Shown one piece after another: positions 1 through 8,241 of a stretch of 64,000 bases of DNA (its first letter is position 1; every line of letters starts with the position of its first letter). Both the position numbers and the translations under genes were made by a program. This stretch comes from Oxalobacteraceae bacterium AB_14. Lineage in GTDB: Bacteria; Pseudomonadota; Gammaproteobacteria; Burkholderiales; Burkholderiaceae_D. The DNA lies in assembly GCA_000381565.1 (NCBI GenBank), contig KB906725.1:3110377-3174376 (forward strand), written 5' to 3'. The notes beneath the pieces were generated by a model. The model was not told the DNA's origin and did no database searches. It saw nothing but the letters and a program-made list of their open reading frames with translations.

Positions 1-235
1 AACCTCCTGTTTTCTCCCCTATTTTTTTCGGCTTTCCCCAAATTAGGCCGGCAAATCCGGAAATAGCCCAATGCTTGGAAAAATCGGGGAAAATCGAAGA
101 GAAAATCGAGGTTTTGCCACAAGGAGCGCGGCGGCGCACCCCATGTGCATATCCCGAGCGCCTGGCCGAGTAAATCCTCCGATTCTTTACCTGATCAACG
201 CAGCCCTGGCTTGCCGGAACGGACCCTGAAGCTTT
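1..235. other. AT-rich intergenic leader, no gene seen
   Basis: No convincing reading frame lies here. The stretch is clearly richer in A and T than the rest of the window, with runs of T near positions 24-29, and it leads into the equally less GC-rich acetyltransferase gene. No terminator or clear promoter could be assigned. Confidence 0.5.
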
Positions 236-715
236 ATGATTAATCATGAAAAATTGACCGCGCGTCGCGCCGGAATCGGGGATTTGTCTCGATTGTTGGA
301 ACTATTGGCCGATGACACCTTAGGGAAAAATCGAGAAGCTATCGGCAGTAGCGAAGCCTGTTATGTTCAGGCTTTCAACGCAATAGATAGCGATATCAAT
401 CAGCACTTGCTGGTCGGCGAGCTGGAGGGAAGGCTCATCGCGATGTTGCAATTGACCTTCATACCCGGACTTAGCCGTCGTGGCGCGCTGCGAGCCAATA
501 TCGAAGCCGTGCGGGTTGACAGTGGCTTGCGCGGGCAGGGAATCGGTACTTGGCTCATGCAGCAAGCCATCTTGCTGGCTCGTGAACGCAATTGTGGTTT
601 GGTTCAGCTGACCAGCGATAAAAGCAGGGCGGAGGCGCATCGTTTTTACACCCGCCTCGGCTTTGTTGGAAGTCACGAGGGGTTTAAGCTCAAGTCATCA
701 ACCCGGCTTACTTGA
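236..715 (+). CDS. GNAT family N-acetyltransferase
   Basis: This 159-residue protein has the layout of a single-domain GNAT acetyltransferase, which moves an acetyl group from acetyl-CoA to an amine. The acetyl-CoA pyrophosphate loop (motif A) reads RGQGIGTWL at about residues 100-108 and follows a beta-strand ending in VRVD. The C-terminal strand HRFYTRLGFV fits GNAT motif B. The substrate cannot be told. The gene is visibly lower in GC than its neighbours and lies beside an AT-rich leader, which suggests acquisition or weak codon adaptation. Its 3' end overlaps the convergent SCO gene by 8 bp. No strong Shine-Dalgarno precedes the ATG. Confidence 0.85.
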   Translation: MINHEKLTARRAGIGDLSRLLELLADDTLGKNREAIGSSEACYVQAFNAIDSDINQHLLVGELEGRLIAMLQLTFIPGLSRRGALRANIEAVRVDSGLRGQGIGTWLMQQAILLARERNCGLVQLTSDKSRAEAHRFYTRLGFVGSHEGFKLKSSTRLT

Positions 716-1292
716 TCAACGCAGCCACCCGCTTGACGAACACCGGATCCGGTTCGGCATCGAGCCGGGTGCTGTCGACCTGCAGCGTGCCTTTGTCGTC
801 GAGCAGCGCGATGCGGGTGGTGTGGTTGATCTCGCCGTTCTCCAGCCTGCGGTACTTGATGTTCAACGTGGCCGCCAGCGCGCGCGTCTGGCTGTCGCCG
901 TCGGCCGTCACCAGCCGGAATTGCGCCGGATCGAGCTGATGCATCTTCAGCAGGCCGGACAGCGAGGCCGGCGTGTCATGGCGCGGATCGAGGCTGATCA
1001 TCAGCACCCGCAGCCGTTTGCCATCCGGCCCCAGCGCGGTCACCGTGCGCTTGAGCGTTTCGATGATCACCGGGCAGGCCGCATGGCAGTCGCCGTAGAA
1101 CATGGTGATCAGCACCGGCGTGCCCGCCATGTCGTGCAGGGCGTAGTGCTGGCCGGTGGCGTCGGTCAGCGTGGCGTCGAGGCGGTAGATCGAGTTGCCG
1201 GGCAGCGCGGCGGCCAGAGCCGTCCAGGCGCACAGCGGGACCAGCAGCGCGGCGGCCAGGACGGCGCGGCGCAGGGAGACGATATGGTTCAT
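708..1292 (-). CDS. SCO1/SenC-family copper chaperone
   Basis: This 194-residue thioredoxin-fold protein starts with a hydrophobic signal/anchor segment (residues 7-28). It carries the SCO copper motif CxxxC, seen as CHAAC after MFYGD, and a downstream His (NHTTR) that normally completes the Cu site. SCO proteins deliver copper to periplasmic or membrane copper enzymes. The gene is last in a nirK-nirV-SCO operon, with its ATG overlapping the nirV stop by 4 bp, so its likely client is the copper nitrite reductase. A longer upstream reading frame only reflects nirV read in another frame. The ATG at 1292 directly precedes the signal sequence. Confidence 0.88.
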   Translation of the reverse strand: MNHIVSLRRAVLAAALLVPLCAWTALAAALPGNSIYRLDATLTDATGQHYALHDMAGTPVLITMFYGDCHAACPVIIETLKRTVTALGPDGKRLRVLMISLDPRHDTPASLSGLLKMHQLDPAQFRLVTADGDSQTRALAATLNIKYRRLENGEINHTTRIALLDDKGTLQVDSTRLDAEPDPVFVKRVAALIK

Positions 1293-2113
1293 GGCTTGCT
1301 TTCTTGAATTTGGGGAACGGGATCGCGCGCGCAGCGAAATCCCAGGTTGGCGCCGTCCTGCCGCGCTTCCATCGCGGACAGCAGGGCCAGGCGCATCAGC
1401 ACGGCGTAGTTGCGGCGGTCGGCCAGCGACACCGCAGCGCCGCCGCAATAGTCGAGCAGTTTTTGGTCGCCGCTGGCGCGGCTGTCGGCATTGACGAACA
1501 GGCCGCTGTAATCCTCGACCCATTCCCACACCAGTCCATGCAGGTCGTGGATGCCGTAGAAGTTGGCCGCTCCGGTCGCCACGCTGCGCGGCGGCTGCTT
1601 GCCGGCGTCGGCGTACCAGCCGAGGATGTGGGCCAGCCAGGCCGGGTCGTCGCGGGCGTCGGCACGATGGTCGTCGGCGGCGGCCGCGAACTCCCATTCG
1701 TACCAGCGCGGCAGGCGTCCGCCTTCGGAGGCGCAATACGCCTGCGCGGCGAACCAGCCCACGCGCACCACCGGCGCGTCGGCGGCCAGCGGCGCGTAGT
1801 CGGTGGCGCCGCTCCAGCCGGACAGATAGCTCGGCGCCGCCAGCAGCGCCGGCGCCAGCCCGCGCTGCCAGGCCGGCGTGCGCCGCACGAAGTCCGCATA
1901 CTCGGCGTTGGTGACCAGCCGGCTGCGCAGCAGGTAGGGCGCCACCAGCGCCGGTGCGTCCACGCCGTCGGCCGGCAGCACGCTGCGCAGCGTGCCGCCG
2001 GCGATGGCGATGTAGCCGGCGTCGGCGGCGCTGGTGGCGCCGGCGCCGCCAGCCAGCGCCGCCAGCATCAGCAGCGCCGGCAGCAAGCCGACGGACGCGG
2101 CACCGGGTTTCAT
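1289..2113 (-). CDS. nirV: NirV-like formylglycine-generating-enzyme (SUMF1) family protein
   Basis: This 274-residue exported protein has a signal peptide (about residues 1-29) and an FGE-sulfatase/SUMF1 fold. Markers are VTNAEYADFVR, GGRLPRWYEWEFAA, DLHGLVWEWVEDYSG and the terminal NLGFRCAR. In denitrifiers the family member next to nirK is called nirV; its exact role in nitrite reduction is not settled. The ATG overlaps the nirK stop by 4 bp and its own stop overlaps the SCO start, so the three genes are translationally coupled. True FGEs oxidise a cysteine to formylglycine. Whether this one has the catalytic Cys arrangement is doubtful: Cys is sparse and the C-terminal CARD motif does not match the usual active-site region. 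Confidence 0.82.
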   Translation of the reverse strand: MKPGAASVGLLPALLMLAALAGGAGATSAADAGYIAIAGGTLRSVLPADGVDAPALVAPYLLRSRLVTNAEYADFVRRTPAWQRGLAPALLAAPSYLSGWSGATDYAPLAADAPVVRVGWFAAQAYCASEGGRLPRWYEWEFAAAADDHRADARDDPAWLAHILGWYADAGKQPPRSVATGAANFYGIHDLHGLVWEWVEDYSGLFVNADSRASGDQKLLDYCGGAAVSLADRRNYAVLMRLALLSAMEARQDGANLGFRCARDPVPQIQESKP

Positions 2114-3528
2114 GGCTGGCGCGACTTGCGCATGTCGCGCACCTGGGCCGGCGTGACCGCGGGCGTGCCCTTGTTCAGCTCGACGCCGACATAGTTGATG
2201 ACGGCGGCGATGTCGTCGTCGCTCAGGTCCTGCGGCGGCATGATGCCGTTGTAGTGCTCGCCGTTGACGACGATCTCGCCATTGCGTCCGTGGAGCACGA
2301 TGTGTGCCATCTCATACGGCCGCTGCTGGAAGAAGTCGGAATTGGCCAGCGGCGGGAACACGCCGGCGACCCCCTTGCCGTCCGCCTGATGGCAGGCCGA
2401 GCAGTTGCTGTCGTAGACCGCCTTGCCGCGCAGTTGCTGGGCGCGGTCGACGCCGGCCACGGCCGGCTTGGCGGCCGGCGGCGCGGCCTTGGCCGCGGAC
2501 TGGGCGGCAGCGCCGGCCAGCGCCTTCTTGACGCCCTTGCCGTAGATGTCCGGCCGCTCCTGCCCGCTCACCGCCAGCAGGCCGATGGCGCCCTTGTTGA
2601 AGGCGCGCGTCAGCGAGTGGTCGACCAAGGTCAGGTTGCCCGGCACGCGCGGGACGAATTCGACGATGGTCGAGCCACCGGCCGGCACCATCGTGGTCTG
2701 CACGTTTTCCTGGTAGTGGCTGCCGCCCTCGGTGTAGACGCGGTCGAAGATGGTGCCGATGATGTGGAAGCTGGACGTGATGTTGGGACCGCCCACGCCG
2801 AAGTACAGGCGCACCTTCTCGTTGGCCTTGGCGGTCAGCGCGTTGTTGCCGGTCAGCGCGCCGTCGGCGCCGTTGAACAGCACATAGGTCGGCTTCTCGT
2901 CGATGGCCTTCTGCATGTCGAAGCCCTGCACGCCGGGCGCGCGGTAGGCGCCGCTGGTGTAGAAGTCGCCCTGCATCACATAGTATTCGCGGTCGACCGG
3001 CGCCATGCCTTCCTTGGGCTCGACCAGGATCATGCCGTACATGCCGTTGGCCACGTGCATGCCGACCGGCGCGGTGGCGCAGTGGTACACGTACAGGCCG
3101 GGCGACAGCGCCTTGAAGGTGAAGCTCGCTTCGTTGCCGGGTGCGATCAGGGTCTGCGCGGCGCCGCCGCCGGGACCGCTCACGGCGTGCAGGTCGATAT
3201 TGTGGGGCAGCTTGTTGTCCGGCAGGTTCAGCAGGTGCAGCTCGACGGTGTCGCCTTCGCGCACCCGTATCATCTTGCCCGGCACGGTGCCGCCGAAGGT
3301 CCAGAAGGTGTAGCGGCTGCCGGGGGCGATCTCGCGCTCGACTTCTTCCACCGTCAGGTTGACCACCACCTTGGCCGGGGTCTTGCGGGTGATCGGCGGC
3401 GGCAGCAGCGGCGGCGCCAGCAGTTCCTGGGTGATGGTGGGCAGGGCCGTTTCGGCCGCGGTGGCGGGGAGCATGGCGAGCACGGCGCTGGTAATGCCGG
3501 CTGCGACCAGTTTCAATTGCGTTTTCAT
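2110..3528 (-). CDS. nirK: Copper nitrite reductase, AniA type, with C-terminal cytochrome c domain
   Basis: This 472-residue periplasmic enzyme reduces nitrite to nitric oxide. A signal peptide covers residues 1-25. Two cupredoxin domains follow with copper ligands visible: His109 and His114 (PHNIDLHAV), His149-Cys150 (YHC), His158, Met163, and His255 in SSFHIIG. An Ala/Pro/Lys-rich linker (about 335-360) joins a C-terminal class I cytochrome c domain with CSACH at 376-380 and an axial Met near 430 (GIMPPQ). This fusion allows direct electron delivery to the type 1 copper. The start at 3528 is chosen because the signal peptide begins there; a start 12 codons upstream would add a non-signal extension. 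It heads the nirK-nirV-SCO operon. Confidence 0.96.
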   Translation of the reverse strand: MKTQLKLVAAGITSAVLAMLPATAAETALPTITQELLAPPLLPPPITRKTPAKVVVNLTVEEVEREIAPGSRYTFWTFGGTVPGKMIRVREGDTVELHLLNLPDNKLPHNIDLHAVSGPGGGAAQTLIAPGNEASFTFKALSPGLYVYHCATAPVGMHVANGMYGMILVEPKEGMAPVDREYYVMQGDFYTSGAYRAPGVQGFDMQKAIDEKPTYVLFNGADGALTGNNALTAKANEKVRLYFGVGGPNITSSFHIIGTIFDRVYTEGGSHYQENVQTTMVPAGGSTIVEFVPRVPGNLTLVDHSLTRAFNKGAIGLLAVSGQERPDIYGKGVKKALAGAAAQSAAKAAPPAAKPAVAGVDRAQQLRGKAVYDSNCSACHQADGKGVAGVFPPLANSDFFQQRPYEMAHIVLHGRNGEIVVNGEHYNGIMPPQDLSDDDIAAVINYVGVELNKGTPAVTPAQVRDMRKSRQP

Positions 3529-3607
3529 TTTTTTATTCGCCTTGTAGTTGTGGGGCGCACCCACGGGGAGTGCGCATCCATGCTAGGGGAAGCAAACCGC
3601 AAAATCC

Positions 3608-3621
3608 TTGACCTGGGTTAT
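3608..3621 (-). promoter_or_regulatory. Crp/Fnr-type box upstream of nirK (TTGAC-CTGG-GTTAT)
   Basis: On the plus strand the site reads TTGACCTGGGTTAT, about 87 bp upstream of the nirK start. One half-site matches the FNR/DNR consensus; the other is GTTAT rather than ATCAA. The same odd half-site recurs upstream of norB and nnrS, which argues against chance. Confidence 0.5.
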
Positions 3622-3643
3622 CGAATCTGAAGTTGCGGCAAGT

Positions 3644-3910
3644 TCAGTGCGCGGTGACCAGGAAGTCGATGATCACCTGGCCGGGCACGCGCGAGACATA
3701 GGCCGCCTCCACGCGCGGCCCGTAGCGGTGCTGGATCTGGGCCAGCAGCGGCAGCGGGTCGTGGTCGTTACAGAAGCGCATGATCTCGCCGGGGTTGAGC
3801 GCGTCGAGCGCGCCGAAGATGGCCGCGTGGCGCATGCGGCGGGCCACGCCGCGGGCGTCGAAGGGATAGATGCCGTCCGGGATGGCGGGCTGGGAACAAT
3901 CGTGGGACAT
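3644..3910 (-). CDS. DUF2249 domain protein
   Basis: This 88-residue protein matches the small DUF2249 family, with a C-terminal core ending YVSRVPGQVIIDFLVTAH. Members often sit beside hemerythrin, nitrite or NO reductase genes; their biochemical role is unknown to me. The start at 3910 is preceded by AAGGAGTTCACC, a strong ribosome binding site; an upstream Met is less well placed. It lies 61 bp downstream of norB on the same strand and is probably cotranscribed with it. There is no signal peptide, so it should act in the cytoplasm. Confidence 0.75.
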   Translation of the reverse strand: MSHDCSQPAIPDGIYPFDARGVARRMRHAAIFGALDALNPGEIMRFCNDHDPLPLLAQIQHRYGPRVEAAYVSRVPGQVIIDFLVTAH

Positions 3911-3971
3911 GGTGAACTCCTTGGATAAGAAAGCGGGGCGGCGCACCGCCCCGCGGGAACAACACCCGGAA

Positions 3972-6242
3972 TCAGGCGCGGTCGGCGACGACGGCCGCCA
4001 GGCGGGCCTTGCCGCGCACGGTCAGCAGGCGCCAGGCGAACAGCGCCAGGAACAGCGTGCCGATGGCGAACACCACGTCACCGGGCACGCGCATCCAGAC
4101 CAGGGTTTCCATCACCTTCGAATGGATCACCTCCGGCGAACGGGCGAACCACATGCCGGTGCTGACGCTGGCCCAGGCCTGGTAGATGCCGGCCGGCACC
4201 AGCGAGATGAACACCATCATCGCCAGGCCGATGTTCAGGCACCAGAACATCGGTTTGAGCAGCGCGTCGGACCAGGCCAGGCGGTCGCTCAGGCCGCGCA
4301 GGCAGAACAGCAGCAAGCCGATGCCCAGCATGCCGTACACGCCGAACAGCGCGGCATGGCCGTGGGCCGCCGTCATGTTCAGGCCCTGCATGTAGTACAG
4401 CGCGATCGGGGTGTTGATCGAGAAGCCCAGCAGGCCGGCGCCGATGGTGTTCCAGAAACCGACCGCGATGAAGCACAGGATCGACCACTTGTAGGTCTGC
4501 ACCCAGGGCGCGGCCTTGGAGCGCTGGTAGTTGCGCCAGGCTTCGACGCCGATCATCGACAGCGGCACCACTTCCAGCGCCGAGAACATGGCGCCGATGG
4601 CGATCACGAAGGTCGGGGTGCCGGTGAAGTACAGGTGGTGCAGCGTGCCGAGGATGCCGCCGAACAGGAACACGATGGTTTCCAGCACGATGGCGCTGTT
4701 GGCGGTGGCCGCGCGGATCAGGCCCAGGCGGGTGAACAGCAGCGCGATCACGGCGGTGGCGAACACTTCAAAGAAGCCCTCGACCCACAGGTGCACCAGC
4801 CACCAGCGCCAGTATTCGATCATCGAGTAGTGGGTATGGCGGCCCCAGGTCAGCGAAGTGGCGTAGAAGCCGCCGATGCACAGCGCGGCCAGGAACACCA
4901 TCATGATCAGGCCGCGGCTTTCCGATTTCTTGACCAGCGCCGGCCACAGCGCGCGGCCCAGCAGCAGCACCCAGAACAGCAGGCCGACGAACAGCAGGAT
5001 CTGCCAGATGCGGCCCATGCTGGTGAACTCCAGGCCCTGGTTGCCGATCCAGAAGGCGAACGCCGTGCCCTTGTGTTGCAGCGAACCTATCCAGCCCATC
5101 GCGGTCGAGCCGACCACGATGAACAGCAGCGCGTAGAACAGCAGGTTCACGCCCAGCTTCTGGAACCTGGGCTCGTGGCCGGAGATGGCCGGCGCGATGT
5201 ACAGGCCGGTGGCCAGCCAGGCGGTGGCGATCCACAGCACCGCGAACTGGGTGTGGATGGTGCGGCTGACCACGAACGGCAGGATCTGCGCCAGCGGATA
5301 GCCGAAGAAGCTCTGGCCCTCGACCGCGTAGTGGGCGGTGATGACGCCCATGCCCACCTGCGCCAGGATCAGGCCGATGACGACGAAGAAGTATTTCTTG
5401 GTCGCCAGCATCGACGGCGTCGGCTTCAGGTTGAACAGCGGATCGGTCTTCGGCGGCACCGGATCGGCTTCCTCCTTGGCGGCCGAATGCACCATCACCA
5501 TGGCGGCGATGGCGCCTATCATCAGGATGATGCTGGCGATCGACCAGACGCCGGCGCCGGTGCTGGGACGGTTGTCGATCAGCGGCTCGTGCGGCCAGTT
5601 GCTGGTGTAGCTCAGGTCGACGGCACCGGGACGGTCGGTGGCGGCCGCCCAGGCCGACCAGAACACGAAGGCCGGCAGGGCCTTCAGGTCGTCGGCGTCG
5701 GTCAGCGCATTGGCGTTCATCGCATATTGTTCGCGCAGGTGGTCGAGCGCGCGGTCGTCGCCGAACAGGCCGGTGTAGTGGCGCGCCACGTCGCGCACGG
5801 CGGCGGCGCGGTCGGCCGACAAGGTGATGCTGCCCTTGGCTGCGTCATAAGTGTTGTGCCGCATTTCTTCCTTCAGGCGGGCGTTGAGCGCCGCCTGGTT
5901 GGCCTTGCTCAGGTCGTCGAAGCGGGCGCCGAACTCGCGCTCGGCCCAGATCTGGCGCAGCGCCAGCGCCTCGCGGTGCAGCCAGTCGGCCGACCAGTCG
6001 GGCGCGACATAGCTGCCGTGGCCCCAGACGGTGCCGAGCTGCTGGCCGCCGGCCGACAGCCAGGCTTGCTGGCCGCGGTCGACCTGGCCTTCGTCGAACA
6101 GCACGGCGCCGTCGGCGCTGAGGACTTGTTTGGGGATGGGTGGCGCGGTCAGGTAGATTTCCGCTCCCACCCAGCCGAGGACGGCGAAGGAGAGGGCGCA
6201 GATGACGGCGAGCCAGGTCCAGAGCTTGCGTGTGGCTTGCAT
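3972..6242 (-). CDS. norB: Quinol-dependent nitric oxide reductase (qNOR)
   Basis: This 756-residue integral membrane enzyme reduces two NO to N2O with quinol electrons. The length and an extended N-terminal periplasmic domain (about residues 30-225, between the first two membrane helices) identify the single-subunit quinol type (NorZ) rather than NorB of NorCB. Haem and non-haem iron ligands are visible: His330 (RTIHTQF), His484 and Glu488 (VHLWVEGFFE), His535-His536 (LHHLYFTG), and His627/His629 (AHGHAALFG). It is followed by the DUF2249 gene and is divergent from nsrR, the usual NO-sensing repressor of norB. It removes the NO made by NirK. Confidence 0.97.
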   Translation of the reverse strand: MQATRKLWTWLAVICALSFAVLGWVGAEIYLTAPPIPKQVLSADGAVLFDEGQVDRGQQAWLSAGGQQLGTVWGHGSYVAPDWSADWLHREALALRQIWAEREFGARFDDLSKANQAALNARLKEEMRHNTYDAAKGSITLSADRAAAVRDVARHYTGLFGDDRALDHLREQYAMNANALTDADDLKALPAFVFWSAWAAATDRPGAVDLSYTSNWPHEPLIDNRPSTGAGVWSIASIILMIGAIAAMVMVHSAAKEEADPVPPKTDPLFNLKPTPSMLATKKYFFVVIGLILAQVGMGVITAHYAVEGQSFFGYPLAQILPFVVSRTIHTQFAVLWIATAWLATGLYIAPAISGHEPRFQKLGVNLLFYALLFIVVGSTAMGWIGSLQHKGTAFAFWIGNQGLEFTSMGRIWQILLFVGLLFWVLLLGRALWPALVKKSESRGLIMMVFLAALCIGGFYATSLTWGRHTHYSMIEYWRWWLVHLWVEGFFEVFATAVIALLFTRLGLIRAATANSAIVLETIVFLFGGILGTLHHLYFTGTPTFVIAIGAMFSALEVVPLSMIGVEAWRNYQRSKAAPWVQTYKWSILCFIAVGFWNTIGAGLLGFSINTPIALYYMQGLNMTAAHGHAALFGVYGMLGIGLLLFCLRGLSDRLAWSDALLKPMFWCLNIGLAMMVFISLVPAGIYQAWASVSTGMWFARSPEVIHSKVMETLVWMRVPGDVVFAIGTLFLALFAWRLLTVRGKARLAAVVADRA

Positions 6243-6351
6243 GGCATGGTTCCTTTAGTTGGTGGAATGAGACGCGAGGCGGTCAGGACCGGATCGACGG
6301 AGCCGATTCTAGGCGCGCCGTTTAAACATGTATATTCGATTCCAGTTTTTC

Positions 6352-6365
6352 TTGATGCAAGTTAT
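6352..6365 (-). promoter_or_regulatory. Crp/Fnr-type box upstream of norB (TTGAT-GCAA-GTTAT)
   Basis: The plus strand reads TTGATGCAAGTTAT in the norB-nsrR intergenic region, about 116 bp upstream of the norB ATG. It has the same asymmetric GTTAT half-site as the nirK and nnrS boxes. The region around it is unusually AT-rich, as expected for a promoter. Confidence 0.45.
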
Positions 6366-6369
6366 GAAC

Positions 6370-6386
6370 AAATATTTACGATGCAT
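6370..6386. promoter_or_regulatory. Candidate NsrR operator
   Basis: The plus strand reads AAATATTTACGATGCAT. Its reverse complement starts ATGCAT and matches roughly 12 of 16 defined positions of the published NsrR-type palindrome (ATGYATTTNAAATRCAT). It lies between norB and nsrR, the expected place for NsrR control of norB and of itself. The match is imperfect, so this is a candidate only. Confidence 0.35.
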
Positions 6387-6421
6387 GAATAATGGCGCTG
6401 CCGACTTCACTGGAGCCCTTC

Positions 6422-6850
6422 ATGCGCCTGACCGCCTTCACCGACTACACGCTGCGCACCCTGATCTACCTGGCGGGCCAGCAGGACCGGCTGGCGACGA
6501 TCGCCGAAATCGCCGAGCTGCACGGCATGTCCAGGCACCACCTGACCAAGGTCGTGTACCAGCTCGGCCTGACCGGCGTGATCCGCACCGTGCGCGGGCG
6601 CCACGGCGGCATCGCGCTGGCGCGCGCGCCGGCGGCGATCCGCATCGGCGCCGTGGTGCGCGCCAGCGAGCCGGACTTCTATATGGCCGATTGTTTCGAC
6701 GCCCGCCAGGCCTCCTGCGTGCATGCCGGGCGCTGCTGCGTGCAGGGCATGCTGGGGCGTGCGGTGCACGCCTACCTGGCGGCGCTGGATGCGGTCACTC
6801 TGGCCGATCTGGCCTGTCCTGTCCATGCGCCTGATGCCGTGGCGGCCTAG
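6422..6850 (+). CDS. nsrR: Rrf2-family NO-sensing repressor NsrR
   Basis: This 142-residue Rrf2 protein has an N-terminal winged helix (TIAEIAELHGMSRHHLTKVVYQLG, then GRHGG in the wing). It has three Fe-S ligand cysteines at about 91, 99 and 105 in ADCFDARQASCVHAGRCC. NsrR binds a [4Fe-4S] or [2Fe-2S] cluster that is nitrosylated by NO, which releases repression of NO detoxification genes. Its position divergent from norB fits exactly. The start at 6422 is chosen because MRLTAFTDY is the family N-terminus and GGAG lies 8 bp upstream; an ATG 30 bp upstream would add ten unrelated residues. Confidence 0.92.
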   Translation: MRLTAFTDYTLRTLIYLAGQQDRLATIAEIAELHGMSRHHLTKVVYQLGLTGVIRTVRGRHGGIALARAPAAIRIGAVVRASEPDFYMADCFDARQASCVHAGRCCVQGMLGRAVHAYLAALDAVTLADLACPVHAPDAVAA

Positions 6851-6874
6851 TTCTTTCGGCCTAGGCCGCTAGCC
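6847..6874 (+). promoter_or_regulatory. Shared CTAG/TTCGG element upstream of narK1
   Basis: Starting CTAGTTCTTTCGG and continuing CCTAGGCCGCTAGCC, this stretch aligns over its full length with elements upstream of narG (13658) and moaA (21328). It begins inside the nsrR stop codon and lies about 95-120 bp before the narK1 start. It may be a NarL site, because narXL is encoded in the same cluster; no canonical FNR box accompanies it. Confidence 0.55.
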
Positions 6875-6968
6875 TGATTGCCTTGCGGGGATAGCCGTGC
6901 TGCCGATAGCCGGGCCGGGCCGCAGCGCTTAAGCTGATGCCATCCCCATGTCCGTCAGGAGATTGAAA

Positions 6969-8216
6969 GTGTCTAACAATAACAAGGCAGTCCAGGTGCT
7001 CGTCAGCAGCACCCTGTCGTTCACGATCTGCTTCGCGATCTGGATGATGTTCGCCGTGCTGGGCATCCCCATCAAGAAGATGCTCGGCCTGAATGAAACC
7101 GAATTCGGCCTGCTGGCCGCCATGCCCGTGCTCAGCGGCTCGCTGGTGCGTGTGCCGCTCGGCATCTGGTGCGACAAATACGGCGGCCGCATCGTGTTCT
7201 TCCTGCTGATGCTGGCCACCGTGCCGGCCATCTACCTGGTCGGCCTGGCCAGCGCCTACTGGCAGTTCCTGGTGCTGGGCCTGTTCATCGGCCTGGCCGG
7301 CGGCTCGTTCTCGGTCGGCACGCCGTATGTGGCGCGCTGGTTCTCGCGCGAGCGGCGCGGCCTGGCGATGGGCATCTTCGGCGCCGGCAATTCCGGCTCG
7401 GCGCTGACCAAGTTCGTCGCGCCGGCCATCATCGCGGGCTGGGGCTGGCAAATGCTGCCCACCGTGTACGCCGTCGCCATGCTGGTCACGGCGCTGTTGT
7501 TCTGGGTGTTCTCGGCCACCGACCCCTCGCACCAGAGCGGCGCCAGCGTGCCGCTCTCCGAGCAGCTCAAGGTGCTCAAGGACCGCCGCGTGTGGCGCTA
7601 CTGCCAGTACTACTCGGTGGTGTTCGGCGGCTACGTCGGCCTGGCGCTGTGGATGACCAAATACTACGTCGGCGAATACGGCTTCGACCTGCGCCTGGCG
7701 GCCCTGCTGGCGGCCTGCTTCTCGCTGCCGGGCGGCGTGCTGCGCGCGCTGGGCGGCTGGATCGCCGACCGCTACGGCGCCCACAAGGTCACCTGGTGGG
7801 TGATGTGGGTGTGCTGGGTCTGCTTCTTCCTGCTGTCCTATCCGCCCACCGCGATGACCGTCAAGACCACCCACGGCGACCTGCAACTGCAACTGGCGCT
7901 GACGCCATGGATGTTCACCGGCCTGCTGTTCGTGGTCGGCACCGCGATGGCGATCGGCAAGGCCTCGGTCTTCAAATTCATCGGCGACGACTTCAGCGAC
8001 AACATCGGCGCGGTGTCCGGCGTGGTCGGCCTGGCCGGCGGCCTGGGCGGCTTCGTGCTGCCGATCCTGTTCGGCGCGCTGCTGGACCTGACCGGCGTGC
8101 GCTCCAGCGCCTTCATGCTGCTGTACGGCACGGTCTGCGTGTCGCTGGTCTGGATGCATTACTCGTTCCGCCCCACGGCGGCAGCGCAGCCGGTCGCCGG
8201 CGCGGTCGCCGCCTGA
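6969..8216 (+). CDS. narK: NarK-type nitrate transporter, type 1 (MFS)
   Basis: This 415-residue, about 12-helix major facilitator protein belongs to the nitrate/nitrite porter family. The signature region GGSFSVGTPYVARWF and GIFGAGNSGSALTKF (about residues 115-150) matches the nitrate signature of NarK. Type 1 NarK proteins usually act as nitrate/proton symporters that start respiration. The start is set at the GTG at 6969, because AGGAG ends 7 bp before it; an in-frame ATG at 6948 has that same AGGAG inside the coding part. It heads a likely operon narK1-narK2-hemN-crp-can. Confidence 0.93.
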   Translation: MSNNNKAVQVLVSSTLSFTICFAIWMMFAVLGIPIKKMLGLNETEFGLLAAMPVLSGSLVRVPLGIWCDKYGGRIVFFLLMLATVPAIYLVGLASAYWQFLVLGLFIGLAGGSFSVGTPYVARWFSRERRGLAMGIFGAGNSGSALTKFVAPAIIAGWGWQMLPTVYAVAMLVTALLFWVFSATDPSHQSGASVPLSEQLKVLKDRRVWRYCQYYSVVFGGYVGLALWMTKYYVGEYGFDLRLAALLAACFSLPGGVLRALGGWIADRYGAHKVTWWVMWVCWVCFFLLSYPPTAMTVKTTHGDLQLQLALTPWMFTGLLFVVGTAMAIGKASVFKFIGDDFSDNIGAVSGVVGLAGGLGGFVLPILFGALLDLTGVRSSAFMLLYGTVCVSLVWMHYSFRPTAAAQPVAGAVAA

Positions 8217-8241
8217 GCCCAAAATCTACCAGGAGAAAATG

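Noticed and set aside
3870-6392. An 840-residue frame opposite norB
   Set aside because: It is His/Gln/Arg-rich nonsense typical of antisense reading of a GC-rich gene, while norB on the other strand has all haem ligands.
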